Of a DNA stretch of 17,967 nt, positions 7,645 through 15,667 are shown piece after piece. Position 1 is the first letter of the stretch; each line of letters starts with the position of its first letter. The DNA is taken from contig JAZSRN010000015.1 in assembly GCA_045538535.1 (NCBI GenBank), positions 1-17,967 on the forward strand. The letters run 5' to 3'. A model generated the notes under the pieces. The model saw nothing but the letters and a program-made list of their open reading frames with translations, searched no databases and was not told the origin of the DNA. A program made the translations under genes and the position numbers. Source of the stretch: RUG14219 sp045538535. Lineage in GTDB: Bacteria; Cyanobacteriota; Vampirovibrionia; Gastranaerophilales; Gastranaerophilaceae.

Positions 7645-8463
7645 ATGAAAGTATTAGTTACCGGCGCTAACGGAATGCTCGGACAAGATTTATGCCCGAT
7701 TTTAGAAGATGTAGGTGCATTTGTTGTTGAAACCGATATAGACAATTTGGACATAACAAACTTTGAAATGGTAGAAAAAGTGCTTACAGATGTACGACCG
7801 GATATCGTTGTACACTGCGCAGCATACACAAATGTCGATAAAGCAGAAGAAGATTTGGAAACTGCCACGAAAATTAATGTTAATGGAACCGAAAATTTGG
7901 CGAAAGTTTGCGGAAATCACGAAATAACTCTTATTTACATTTCGACCGATTATGTTTTTGACGGAACAAAAGAAACATTATACACATTTGCCGACAAGGC
8001 AAACCCTCAAAACAACTATGGCTTAACCAAATACCAAGGAGAAGAAGCGGTTCGCAAATATTGCGAAAAGCATTATATCGCACGAACATCTTGGCTCTAT
8101 GGGCATCATGGCAAGAATTTTGTAGAAACAATGCTTTCTTTGGCAGATAGACCCGAATTAAAAGTTGTAGATGATCAGATAGGATGTCCAACTTGGACAG
8201 TTGAATTGGCGAACGGAATTTTAAAACTGTTAGCAAAACCCTATGGAACTTATCACGTATGTGGTTCCGGTCAAACATCATGGTACGGATTTGCCAAAGA
8301 GATATTTGAACAATCAAAACTTAAGGTCAATCTGCAACCGTGCACAACTGCTGAATTTCCGCGTCCGGCTAAAAGACCGGCATTCAGCGCAATGGATAAC
8401 GAAAATCTATGCAGAAATTGGAAGGTCGCTTTACAAGACTACTTAGCGTTAAGAGACATGTAA
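7645..8463 (+). CDS. rfbD: dTDP-4-dehydrorhamnose reductase
   Basis: RmlD catalyses the last step, NAD(P)H-dependent reduction of dTDP-4-keto-L-rhamnose to dTDP-L-rhamnose. The 272-residue protein has VTGANGMLGQDL (5-16), VVHCAAYTNVDKAEED (55-70), STDYVFDG (100-107), and YGLTK with Y125 and K129 as the catalytic pair. TSWLYG and GCPTWT are also family motifs. The ATG immediately follows the rfbB TAA. The stop is only 3 nt from the 3' end of an oppositely oriented tRNA gene, so any read-through transcript towards rfbA runs antisense to that tRNA. Confidence 0.96.
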   Translation: MKVLVTGANGMLGQDLCPILEDVGAFVVETDIDNLDITNFEMVEKVLTDVRPDIVVHCAAYTNVDKAEEDLETATKINVNGTENLAKVCGNHEITLIYISTDYVFDGTKETLYTFADKANPQNNYGLTKYQGEEAVRKYCEKHYIARTSWLYGHHGKNFVETMLSLADRPELKVVDDQIGCPTWTVELANGILKLLAKPYGTYHVCGSGQTSWYGFAKEIFEQSKLKVNLQPCTTAEFPRPAKRPAFSAMDNENLCRNWKVALQDYLALRDM

Positions 8464-8466
8464 AAA

Positions 8467-8539
8467 AGCCGACAGAGGGATTCGAACCCTTGACCTACTC
8501 ATTACGAATGAGTTGCTCTACCAACTGAGCTATGTCGGC
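8467..8539 (-). tRNA. tRNA-Thr (anticodon CGT)
   Basis: The minus strand folds as a 73-nt cloverleaf. It has acceptor GCCGACA/TGTCGGC, TA, D-arm GCTCAGTTGGTAGAGC, anticodon stem ACTCA/TGAGT with loop TTCGTAA (anticodon CGT at 8506-8504), a 5-nt variable loop, and the T-arm with TTCGAAT. The G1-C72 and C2-G71 pairs agree with bacterial threonine identity. CCA is not encoded; the discriminator is T, followed by a T-run (TTTTTT) that probably ends transcription. The first T-stem pair is A-C, a minor irregularity. The gene lies antisense inside the rhamnose locus, between rfbD and rfbA. Confidence 0.95.
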
Positions 8540-8548
8540 TTTAAGAGA

Positions 8549-8577
8549 ATTATATATCAAAAATAAAATTTACAAAA
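8549..8577 (-). promoter_or_regulatory. Candidate promoter of tRNA-Thr
   Basis: A perfect TATAAT (8554-8549, minus strand) lies 9 nt before the tRNA 5' end, so transcription would start just upstream of the mature tRNA. The -35 is TTTTGT (17-nt spacer) or TTGTAA (15-nt spacer). This promoter overlaps the leader of rfbA on the other strand. Confidence 0.45.
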
Positions 8578-8599
8578 CAAAAAAATAAAAGGAGAAAAA

Positions 8600-9478
8600 A
8601 TGAAAGGAATAGTTTTAGCTGGCGGCGCAGGCACAAGGTTACATCCGAGCACAATTGCAGTTTCAAAACAGTTGATGCCCATTTATGATAAACCGATGAT
8701 TTATCATCCGATATCAGTGTTAATGCTTGCCGGAATACGCGAAATCTTAATCATTTCAACTCCACAAGATTTGCCGAATTTCAAAAAACTTTTAGACGAC
8801 GGAAAACAATTCGGCGTTAAATTTTCATACAAAGAACAACCAAGTCCGGACGGATTGGCGCAAGCATTTATTTTGGGTGAAGAATTTATCGGAGATGATA
8901 ATGTTGCTTTAGTATTAGGTGATAACATCTTTTACGGTCATGGATTTTCATCTACTTTAAAACGCACGGTCGAAAACACTTCTAAAGGGGGCGCAACCGT
9001 TTTTGGATATCGCGTAAAAGACCCTCAAAGATTTGGGGTTGTAGAATTTGATAAAAACGGTCAAGTATTGAGTTTAGAAGAAAAGCCTCAAAACCCAAAA
9101 TCTGATTATGCTGTAACCGGACTGTATTTCTATGACAACAAAGTTGTTGAATATGCTAAAAATCTAAAACCTTCAGCAAGAGGAGAATTAGAAATAACCG
9201 ATTTAAACAATATTTATCTCAAAAACAATGCCCTTAAAGTCGAACTTTTGGGACGAGGCTTTGCTTGGCTTGATACGGGAACACATCATTCCCTCTTGCA
9301 AGCCGGTCAATACGTTCAAGCCGTAGAAGAAAACCAAAGTGTAAAAATTGCTTGTTTAGAAGAAATTGCATACCGTATGGGTTTTGTAGACAAGGAAGAG
9401 CTAAGCGAACACATTTCAAAATACAAAAATAACGAATATTTTAATTATGTTCGCAAAGTTATCACAAACAAAGAATAA
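8600..9478 (+). CDS. rfbA: Glucose-1-phosphate thymidylyltransferase
   Basis: RmlA joins glucose-1-phosphate and dTTP to give dTDP-glucose, the first step of the dTDP-L-rhamnose pathway and the usual feedback point. The 292-residue product is full length and has LAGGAGTRLHPSTIAVSKQ (6-24), the substrate-binding DKPMIYHP (30-37), EQPSPDGLAQAF (79-90), LGDNIFYG (106-113), EEKPQNPKSDYAVTGLYFYD, and FAWLDTGTHHSL near the end. A strong SD (AAAAGGAG, 8587-8594) precedes the ATG at 5-nt spacing. It follows the same orientation as rfbCBD but is split from them by the antisense tRNA-Thr, so it may have its own promoter. It converges with rpiB. Confidence 0.97.
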   Translation: MKGIVLAGGAGTRLHPSTIAVSKQLMPIYDKPMIYHPISVLMLAGIREILIISTPQDLPNFKKLLDDGKQFGVKFSYKEQPSPDGLAQAFILGEEFIGDDNVALVLGDNIFYGHGFSSTLKRTVENTSKGGATVFGYRVKDPQRFGVVEFDKNGQVLSLEEKPQNPKSDYAVTGLYFYDNKVVEYAKNLKPSARGELEITDLNNIYLKNNALKVELLGRGFAWLDTGTHHSLLQAGQYVQAVEENQSVKIACLEEIAYRMGFVDKEELSEHISKYKNNEYFNYVRKVITNKE

Positions 9479-9483
9479 TTTAA

Positions 9484-9915
9484 TTACTCATACATATCAA
9501 TACGTTTCTGATGTCTACCGCCCTCAAAATCAGTATTTAGCCAAACATCAACGATTTTGAGTGCTAGTTCTAGATTAATTACTCTTGCTCCAAGACACAA
9601 AATATTAGAATCATTATGCGCTCTTGTTGCTTGCGCAGAAAAAACATCCGCACAAAGAGCAGCACGAATACCTTTCACTTTATTTGCAACAATTGACATT
9701 CCGATACCAGTGCCACAAATAAGAATACCTCTTTCAAATTCACCACTTGCAACGTTATTAGCAACTTCTTTTGCAAAAATAGGATAATCACAAGACTCAA
9801 CTGTATGAGTACCAACATCAAAAACTTCATAATCATTTTTTTTCAGATATTCTGAAATATATTTTTTATACTCAAGTCCGGCATGGTCGGAACCTAAAAT
9901 AATTTTTTTTACCAT
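9484..9915 (-). CDS. rpiB: Ribose-5-phosphate isomerase B
   Basis: RpiB interconverts ribose-5-phosphate and ribulose-5-phosphate in the non-oxidative pentose phosphate pathway. The 143-residue protein (family about 140-150) has GSDHAGLEYK (8-17), the proton-transfer cysteine C67 in ICGTGIGMS, and ATRAHNDSNILCLGAR (96-111) with the phosphate-binding and ring-opening His/Arg. The ending GGRHQKRIDM is also typical. A GAGGTG SD precedes the ATG. Its stop is 5 nt from the stop of the convergent rfbA, and I see no hairpin between them. Confidence 0.95.
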   Translation of the reverse strand: MVKKIILGSDHAGLEYKKYISEYLKKNDYEVFDVGTHTVESCDYPIFAKEVANNVASGEFERGILICGTGIGMSIVANKVKGIRAALCADVFSAQATRAHNDSNILCLGARVINLELALKIVDVWLNTDFEGGRHQKRIDMYE

Positions 9916-9934
9916 ACAAACACCTCACAAAAGT

Positions 9935-9963
9935 ATTATACACTAAAGGTTAAAAAATGAAAA
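9935..9963 (-). promoter_or_regulatory. Sigma-70-type promoter of rpiB
   Basis: On the minus strand, TATAAT (9940-9935) is preceded after 17 nt by TTTTCA (9963-9958), a partial -35. It predicts a short leader containing the GAGGTG ribosome-binding site of rpiB, so rpiB is probably transcribed separately from the upstream gene. Confidence 0.5.
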
Positions 9964-10019
9964 CTTGATAAAATTAGACTAAAGCCACAATAATTTATAA
10001 CATTTATACCCAAAGCGTA

Positions 10020-11315
10020 CTATTCAAGATTAGTTTTATTAGCCTTCTGAATATTTGCAACTATATCATTTTCAACCATATCAAATCCAGTACCCAACGT
10101 TTTTTTTGCATATGTTTCTATTTGTTTTAAGAATTTTATCTTATCACTATGCGATAAGTTAGAATCGTAAACTTTTTTAGCTAAGTTTTTATATTTATTA
10201 TTTTTATCTTTTCTTTCTATACTACAATTAGCTAGTAGATTATCGAGAGTTGCTAATTTTGGATTCGCATGTTTTATATACGCTATAGCCGTGTCATAAT
10301 CGGAATTACCTCCGGCATCTTTTTTATTACTTAATGTGGCAAGATATCCATCAATATCCTCACTATTTCCGGCCTTTATCAATTCATCAAGTTTTGTCTT
10401 GATAGTGGCATCACTCAACGGCAACATACCGCCACCGTAGGCACTTGATGTTTGAACATACGTCGGTTGTTTTCCTTGAGTTGGTTTTCTGTTGGCGGAG
10501 CCAACAGTTGAAGCTTGGGTACCAAACTTCATTCCGCTTCCAAAGTTTGATTGATTACTATATTGAACAAGTTTACCATTCACAAATGTATATTCACTTG
10601 AGCCACTTATTTCTACACCATTTTTAGATACACATTTGTATATCGGATTACCCTTATCATCAGTTTTTCCTGTATCTTCATATTTATAAGCATTTGGTTT
10701 TCCAGAAGAAGTATCCGTAATTACAAAACTTGTAGGGGCTTTACCAGCTTCTCCAGTGACATTACTCAATTTACCACTAATATTTTGAGTTTTACCACTA
10801 TCATCGCGACAAACCATCTCTAAACCATTTTTAAACACATCGAACGGTGATGTTTCCGGCACTGTAACAGTTGGTGCAGTAATAGTTTCTGGCACTTGCA
10901 CCTCTGGAATTTCGACCTCTGGTTTATTTACGGTAGTAACTGGTGTTTCAACTTTTGGAGTTTCGACTTTCAGCTCAGTTTTTGGCTCAGCAGCTTTTTT
11001 AGGAGTGTCGCCACCTTTACCTTCAACGTTTTCATCTCCACCACTAAACAGTTTAAAAATACCACCGAGCACGGTACTAAACATACCAATACCCATCATC
11101 CAGTTCATGAATTTGTTATTGCCACCACCGTTACATTGACCATAACAACCATAGTCATAATTTCCAAAACCACCACCATAGAAGTTGTTTTGGATATACG
11201 TCCTACTTGTGAACAAATTTGTCCCGCCTAAACGCTTATATTGTCCGGGAAGTACCCTCTGATTTAGCGAATAGCGATTTATTGGCTGCATTCCATTGTA
11301 ACGTATGTTAGCCAT
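10020..11315 (-). CDS. Uncharacterised protein with Gly/Asn/Tyr-rich N-terminus, hydrophobic segment and Pro/Glu/Val linker
   Basis: I do not recognise this 431-residue protein. It has no classical signal peptide. Residues 43-67 are a low-complexity Gly/Asn/Tyr/Cys region (NNFYGGGFGNYDYGCYGQC), and 70-91 are hydrophobic enough for one membrane or membrane-inserting segment. Residues about 94-157 form a charged, Pro-rich linker with repeated VETPKVETP / EIPEVQVPE units. Residues about 158-290 look beta-rich and hydrophilic (MVCRDDSGKTQN, PIYKCVSKNG), and the last ~120 residues look helical. The layout resembles a surface- or envelope-tethered protein with a spacer, but this is inference. An AGGAGAG SD precedes the ATG. 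It may be restricted to this bacterial lineage. Confidence 0.75.
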   Translation of the reverse strand: MANIRYNGMQPINRYSLNQRVLPGQYKRLGGTNLFTSRTYIQNNFYGGGFGNYDYGCYGQCNGGGNNKFMNWMMGIGMFSTVLGGIFKLFSGGDENVEGKGGDTPKKAAEPKTELKVETPKVETPVTTVNKPEVEIPEVQVPETITAPTVTVPETSPFDVFKNGLEMVCRDDSGKTQNISGKLSNVTGEAGKAPTSFVITDTSSGKPNAYKYEDTGKTDDKGNPIYKCVSKNGVEISGSSEYTFVNGKLVQYSNQSNFGSGMKFGTQASTVGSANRKPTQGKQPTYVQTSSAYGGGMLPLSDATIKTKLDELIKAGNSEDIDGYLATLSNKKDAGGNSDYDTAIAYIKHANPKLATLDNLLANCSIERKDKNNKYKNLAKKVYDSNLSHSDKIKFLKQIETYAKKTLGTGFDMVENDIVANIQKANKTNLE

Positions 11316-11406
11316 AACGTCTCTCCTGTATTATATACTCTCTTATATATATAAAGTATATACTTGTATCTAAATTTACAAGAAACGATATTTTCTTAAC
11401 ATAAGT

Positions 11407-12657
11407 TTACATTTTATTTTCGCTAATCAACATTTTATTAAGTATACTCTTGGCGGCATCTAACTGTGAATCAGTTTTATTGTTCAAATCTTTTAATGTA
11501 AATTCAACTTTCACATCAGGCTCTATCCCTACCTTATTAATATCAAAACCAAGAGGCGTTAAATATTTCGCAATTGTCAAATTTATACCGGTTTCATTAG
11601 GAAGCGGGATAATTTTTTGAACCATACCTTTCCCAAAAGTTCTTGAACCTACAAGAACGGCTTTGTGGTAATCTTTTAACGCACCGGATAAAATTTCACT
11701 AGCACTTGCACTCGTACCATCAACCAAAACAACCATTGGTTTGTTGATACCAAATTCAATATCTTGGGCATCGATATCATATTGATAGCCATTACGCCCT
11801 ACAATACTAACAATATTACCTTCCGGGATAAACAAATTAGCAATAAAGACTGCATTTGGCAATAGTCCACCGGTATTTCCGCGCAAATCCAAAATCAAAG
11901 CATCCATATCTTTTGTTTTTTCCAACGCTTCTAAAAACTCATTTGGAGTTGTAGAACCAATAAAACTTTTAATCTGAATATAACCGATATTTTTATCTAT
12001 AGAACTTTTAACTGTTTTAACCTTTATTTCTTTTCGCATCACATTTTTAACCAATTTATCGTTATTCCTTAGCAATGTAATTTGAACAAAGGTATTTTCA
12101 GGCCCTTTCACCAACTCTGCAACTTCAGCGAGAGAAAGCCCGTTAATCTCTTTACCGTCTACGGCCAAAATTATATCATTCGGCAAAATATTTGAAAATT
12201 GCGCCGGAGTATTTTCGACAACATTTACAACGGTAATCTTGCCGGAATCACTTGTAATATTGACTCCGATGCCAGTTATTTTAGACTTTATAGACGTATT
12301 TTGATCTAAAAATTCTTCCTTGGTCATAAACCTTGAATAAGGATCGTCTAAACTAGCCAACATTGTATCTATAGCAACTTTCGCATCATCAGCAGTTTTG
12401 ATTTTATTGCGATAATGAGATTTCCATTTGCTCCACTTTTGATGATTTAAAGTGCTGTCATAGTAGTTGTCATGAATCATATCCCAAGTATCGTCAACAA
12501 GCTTTTGAGGAGAAACGATATCGTGATTAACAATATCATCAATGTCAGTTATTTCAACGTTATCCGCAACTAAAAAAATGTTATTTAGCGCAAATAACAA
12601 CCCGATTATAGATATGAACAATATTGACTTTGTGTATTTCATATCTAAATTAAACAT
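11407..12657 (-). CDS. C-terminal processing protease, S41 family (CtpA-type)
   Basis: Residue numbers count the upstream TTG as 1. A short N-terminal hydrophobic segment (about 11-31) serves as signal or anchor, so the protease acts outside the cytoplasmic membrane. It is followed by the S41 cap region (DDPYSRFMTKEEF, 105-117), a PDZ domain (about 128-200, with GIGVNITSDSGKITVVNV and NDIILAVDGKEI), and the catalytic domain. The Ser/Lys dyad is visible: S319 in GTSASASEIL and K344 in FGKGMVQ, spaced as in family members. Such proteases trim C-termini of envelope and secreted proteins. Starts are uncertain: TTG 12660, ATG 12657 and ATG 12642 are in frame and none has an SD; MKYTKS at 12642 gives the most typical signal sequence. 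About 416 residues is a normal length. Confidence 0.93.
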   Translation of the reverse strand: MFNLDMKYTKSILFISIIGLLFALNNIFLVADNVEITDIDDIVNHDIVSPQKLVDDTWDMIHDNYYDSTLNHQKWSKWKSHYRNKIKTADDAKVAIDTMLASLDDPYSRFMTKEEFLDQNTSIKSKITGIGVNITSDSGKITVVNVVENTPAQFSNILPNDIILAVDGKEINGLSLAEVAELVKGPENTFVQITLLRNNDKLVKNVMRKEIKVKTVKSSIDKNIGYIQIKSFIGSTTPNEFLEALEKTKDMDALILDLRGNTGGLLPNAVFIANLFIPEGNIVSIVGRNGYQYDIDAQDIEFGINKPMVVLVDGTSASASEILSGALKDYHKAVLVGSRTFGKGMVQKIIPLPNETGINLTIAKYLTPLGFDINKVGIEPDVKVEFTLKDLNNKTDSQLDAAKSILNKMLISENKM

Positions 12658-12706
12658 CAATGATTTTCGATAATCAATATACTTTTTAACTAGTAAAAAT
12701 AATTAT

Positions 12707-13390
12707 TTATAATTCTTCAAATCCTGGAGATGTTGTCTTTAAATTACGATAACCATCGTTCGACATAACCGTTTTTTTAATATATTTATTTGAATAATTT
12801 CCTTTAATAAAAAGTCTTTTCAATGTATTTTCGCGATTAACCAAAGGATGAATACCATCTTGGGTGTATTCTGGATAAATTTCAGAAATTTCAGTCCACA
12901 CTGCAGCCTCCATCGTCCAAGCATAAGTTTCCTCAGCCAATGAATTGTATTCATCTTGGTGCAAAGCTTCGTGACTCAACAACGCAGCCAAGGCCGTAGG
13001 TGGTGCATCTTGATGTTTAGGATTAATGTATATGAACAATTTATTTCCCTTTTTCCATCCAAGCGCATCAAATTCTGCATATTCCTTATTTATTTGCCCC
13101 AAATCTCTAAATTCGATTTTGATAGGTTTTCCTGACAAATTGTTCCCTAAAATAGCATCGCGTGAAAACTCACCGATTGTGCCTTTTAACATATCCAATG
13201 CTACCGAAACAACCGGTTCTTTAGATACACTCTTATAAAGAGGCATAATCTCGCGAACCTTCACTTCGTTATAATTTTCGGGATAATTTTTTGGGATATA
13301 AATAAAATCCTTAGCAAAAGCACTGCCGATTGATAATCCGCACAAAATACCGGATAACAACATTATTCTTTTAAAATTAATCTTTTTCAA
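12707..13390 (-). CDS. Exported HExxH-motif (zincin-like) protein of unknown function
   Basis: The 227-residue product begins with a clear signal peptide (basic MKKINFKR, a hydrophobic core, and AFA before residue 27), so it is probably exported. The mature part contains HEALH at 140-144, matching the zinc-metallopeptidase HExxH motif, preceded by a helix (TALAALLS) and followed by acidic residues (DEYNSLAEE) that could give a third ligand. I do not recognise the family, and no further catalytic residues are certain; proteolysis is inferred. The start is TTG at 13390 with GGAGAG 5 nt upstream. It lies 46 nt before the CtpA-type protease gene on the same strand, so two envelope proteases may be co-expressed. 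Confidence 0.85.
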   Translation of the reverse strand: MKKINFKRIMLLSGILCGLSIGSAFAKDFIYIPKNYPENYNEVKVREIMPLYKSVSKEPVVSVALDMLKGTIGEFSRDAILGNNLSGKPIKIEFRDLGQINKEYAEFDALGWKKGNKLFIYINPKHQDAPPTALAALLSHEALHQDEYNSLAEETYAWTMEAAVWTEISEIYPEYTQDGIHPLVNRENTLKRLFIKGNYSNKYIKKTVMSNDGYRNLKTTSPGFEEL

Positions 13391-13424
13391 ATTATCTCTC
13401 CATATCCGCTAATATCGTAATAAC

Positions 13425-13452
13425 ATTTTAACTATATTTACTACAAGGTCAA
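13425..13452 (-). promoter_or_regulatory. Sigma-70-type promoter of the HExxH gene
   Basis: TTGACC (13452-13447) and TAAAAT (13430-13425) are separated by 16 nt on the minus strand, in the 67-nt gap after the TPR gene. The predicted leader is about 28 nt and contains the GGAGAG site before the TTG start, so the HExxH gene and possibly the following protease gene can be expressed independently of the ftsB-like/TPR pair. Confidence 0.5.
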
Positions 13453-13457
13453 ATTTA

Positions 13458-15032
13458 TTAAACTTGTATTTTACGTTTTTTATTTGCCAAATCTATAAAT
13501 TTATTTTTATAAATAGAAGAATTATCTAACTCGACCGCCTCTTTTATATATTCAAAAGCATAAGAAAAATCATTTTTTTGCAAATATAAATCACTCATTT
13601 TCGAATAATACAAAGCATTACTCAAATCACACATAATCGCACGTTTCAAGCATTCAATAGCTTCGTCGAAATCTTTTTCTTCTTCTCGCACCAACGCAAG
13701 ATAATAATAACCTTCAGAAAAATTCATGTCCAATGAAATTGCTTCTTGTGCACATTTTTTTGCAGCATCTAATTTATCAATATCAAAATAGCAAGCCGCC
13801 AACAACGAATAAGCCTTTATATAATTCCCGTTCACTGCTAGAATTTTATTTAATATATCAATAGCCTCATTATATTGTTGTTTCCGATAATTTATATCCG
13901 CTTGCTCATATATAACATCCAAATTATCCGATGAACTCAACTTTGCCAATATAGATTGCGCTTTATCATAATTCAAAAGTTCTTTATAAACCTTAGCCAA
14001 TGATAATTTTGTAAAATCGTCATCATACCCTAGACGCAAATTATTTTCCAGAATATTTTGCGCCGCGAGATAATCTTTTTTCTCAAATAACAATAATGCT
14101 TCTAAAACTCGTGTTTTATAGTGGTTTTCATTCAAAGAAAGGATATAATTAACTTCATTTTGCGCCTTCGAAAAATCGCGATTTTTATAATATAAATAAG
14201 CTAATGAGTACCTATAATCGCAATTCATATCGTCAAACCTTATGGCTTGCAAATATGCATTACTCGCTTCTTTAAACCAACCGTTCAAGAAATACGCATT
14301 GCCCAAATTATAAAAATATCTGTGATTTTCACTATCTAAAGCCAAAGCTTTTGAAAAATACTGGACAGCCTCGACAAACTTTAATTCTTCCATCGAAAAC
14401 AATCCTAAATAATTTAATATTTCGTGATTTTCAGTATCATATTTCAATTTATCAAATATAATTTTAGCTTGATTAAATTCATTATTATTAAAAAGCAATT
14501 TACCTTTTAGCAATAACGCATCCTCATTTTCTGGTTCAATTGCTAAAACATCATCTAAGATTTTTTCAACTTTTTCGTAATTACCAAAAGTATAATAAGC
14601 CTTAGCAACAGCAACCTTGACTTTTAAAGATTCAAATGATTCAAATTTATTTATTTCAGAAACATTTTTCATCAAAGCCAATAATTCAATTGTGTTAACA
14701 ATATCTTTTTCGCAGTGGTTATTCAATTCCAAAAGTTTATTCATCAAATCGAGTGCAAACTCAAATTTACCCTCTTTTACATATATATCCTTTAACAAGC
14801 GCAAACTTTTTGAATGAGAAGGTTTTTTCTTCAAAACCATTTCGAGATATTGTATCGCTCTATCCATATCTAACATACAAAAATACAGCTCGCCAATCTG
14901 AAAAAGCACCTCAAAATTATCGTTCTCAAGCTCCAAAGCTTTGTATAACATTTCAATGGCTTGCTTATAACATTTTTCTTCTCGCAACTCAAAGGCTTGT
15001 TTAATGTATTTTACAATTTTATCATCACTCAT
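13458..15032 (-). CDS. TPR-repeat protein
   Basis: The 524-residue protein is built almost wholly of tetratricopeptide repeats, roughly a dozen 34-residue helix-turn-helix units with the usual W/L-G-Y-A-F-A-P pattern. Examples are AIEMLYKALELENDNFEVLFQ, FYNLGNAYFLNGWFKEASNAY, and AIECLKRAIMCDLSNALYY. There is no signal peptide or membrane segment, so it is probably a cytoplasmic scaffold or adaptor. No enzymatic domain is visible. Its ATG overlaps the stop of the FtsB/DivIC-like gene by 8 nt (ATGAGTGA), and AAAGGACGGGG lies before the ATG. The overlap implies translational coupling and perhaps a role near the divisome, but partners are not shown by the sequence. Repeat number is approximate. 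Confidence 0.9.
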   Translation of the reverse strand: MSDDKIVKYIKQAFELREEKCYKQAIEMLYKALELENDNFEVLFQIGELYFCMLDMDRAIQYLEMVLKKKPSHSKSLRLLKDIYVKEGKFEFALDLMNKLLELNNHCEKDIVNTIELLALMKNVSEINKFESFESLKVKVAVAKAYYTFGNYEKVEKILDDVLAIEPENEDALLLKGKLLFNNNEFNQAKIIFDKLKYDTENHEILNYLGLFSMEELKFVEAVQYFSKALALDSENHRYFYNLGNAYFLNGWFKEASNAYLQAIRFDDMNCDYRYSLAYLYYKNRDFSKAQNEVNYILSLNENHYKTRVLEALLLFEKKDYLAAQNILENNLRLGYDDDFTKLSLAKVYKELLNYDKAQSILAKLSSSDNLDVIYEQADINYRKQQYNEAIDILNKILAVNGNYIKAYSLLAACYFDIDKLDAAKKCAQEAISLDMNFSEGYYYLALVREEEKDFDEAIECLKRAIMCDLSNALYYSKMSDLYLQKNDFSYAFEYIKEAVELDNSSIYKNKFIDLANKKRKIQV

Positions 15033-15603
15033 TGGCCCCGTCCTTTAAAGTTTTTTCAACCGCTTTGTTTAATTTAGCTTTTTCCTTTTTAATAACCTTT
15101 TCATCTAAAACATCTTGCTTGCCGGTTTCTTTTTTAAATAAACTAAATTTTTCAAACATTTTTGGTTTCTTTTTCAATTCAATCATTTCAACTTCGGTAA
15201 TTTCTTCTTGAGGAGGATTTACCAAAATTAACACCTCATCTTCGCCGGCCATTTTCAAATTGTTACGAGCAATACCTTCCAAGCTCGAAGAAGATGAAAA
15301 CATGTTTATATCTTGTTTCAACTCCTTGTTTCTTGCCTCTGCACGATTCTTAATTTTTTCAAGCGTTGAAATTTTAGATTTGTAAGAAATCGTTTTTGAA
15401 ATATTCAAAATCACGCCAAAACCAACTTGAACCAGACAAAATAGCAACAAAATAGTCAAAAAAGAATAGTAAAACTTTGTTTTCTTTTTCTCGCGCCTTG
15501 CTTTTTGAGCCATTTTAGCAACAAGCGAATCTACGTGTTGTTTTGCTAACGACTCAACTAATCCAGTTTCCGGCTTTTGGTTTTTTGAATTATCTTTATC
15601 CAA
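15025..15603 (-). CDS. FtsB/DivIC-family septum formation initiator
   Basis: The 192-residue protein has a basic cytoplasmic N-terminus (1-43), one membrane helix (about 44-66, FYYSFLTILLLF region), and a short coiled coil (about 75-102). Next comes the family-defining segment LEGIARNNLKMAGEDEVLILV (108-128). That layout is typical of DivIC/FtsB proteins, which recruit septal wall synthesis at the division site together with FtsL and FtsQ/DivIB. The family is usually 90-125 residues; here a Lys/Glu-rich tail of about 60 residues is added (LKKKPKMFEKFSLFKKE). The start is TTG at 15603 with GGAGAGG 8 nt upstream. It forms an overlapping pair with the downstream TPR gene. Confidence 0.88.
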   Translation of the reverse strand: MDKDNSKNQKPETGLVESLAKQHVDSLVAKMAQKARREKKKTKFYYSFLTILLLFCLVQVGFGVILNISKTISYKSKISTLEKIKNRAEARNKELKQDINMFSSSSSLEGIARNNLKMAGEDEVLILVNPPQEEITEVEMIELKKKPKMFEKFSLFKKETGKQDVLDEKVIKKEKAKLNKAVEKTLKDGANE

Positions 15604-15623
15604 CTTGCTAACCTCTCCAAAAC

Positions 15624-15652
15624 ATTATATAAAAAATAAAAACCTATGACAA
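15624..15652 (-). promoter_or_regulatory. Strong sigma-70-type promoter of the ftsB-like/TPR pair
   Basis: TTGTCA (15652-15647), a 17-nt spacer and perfect TATAAT (15629-15624) on the minus strand give a near-consensus promoter between the beta-rich gene and the FtsB-like gene. The leader then carries GGAGAGG before the TTG start. This is the best promoter in the window. Confidence 0.7.
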
Positions 15653-15667
15653 TTATGTTTTATAAGT

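Noticed and set aside
6106..9478. Recent horizontal transfer of the rhamnose genes.
   Set aside because: Base composition and codon use look like the neighbouring housekeeping genes, and no mobile genes flank them apart from the tRNA.
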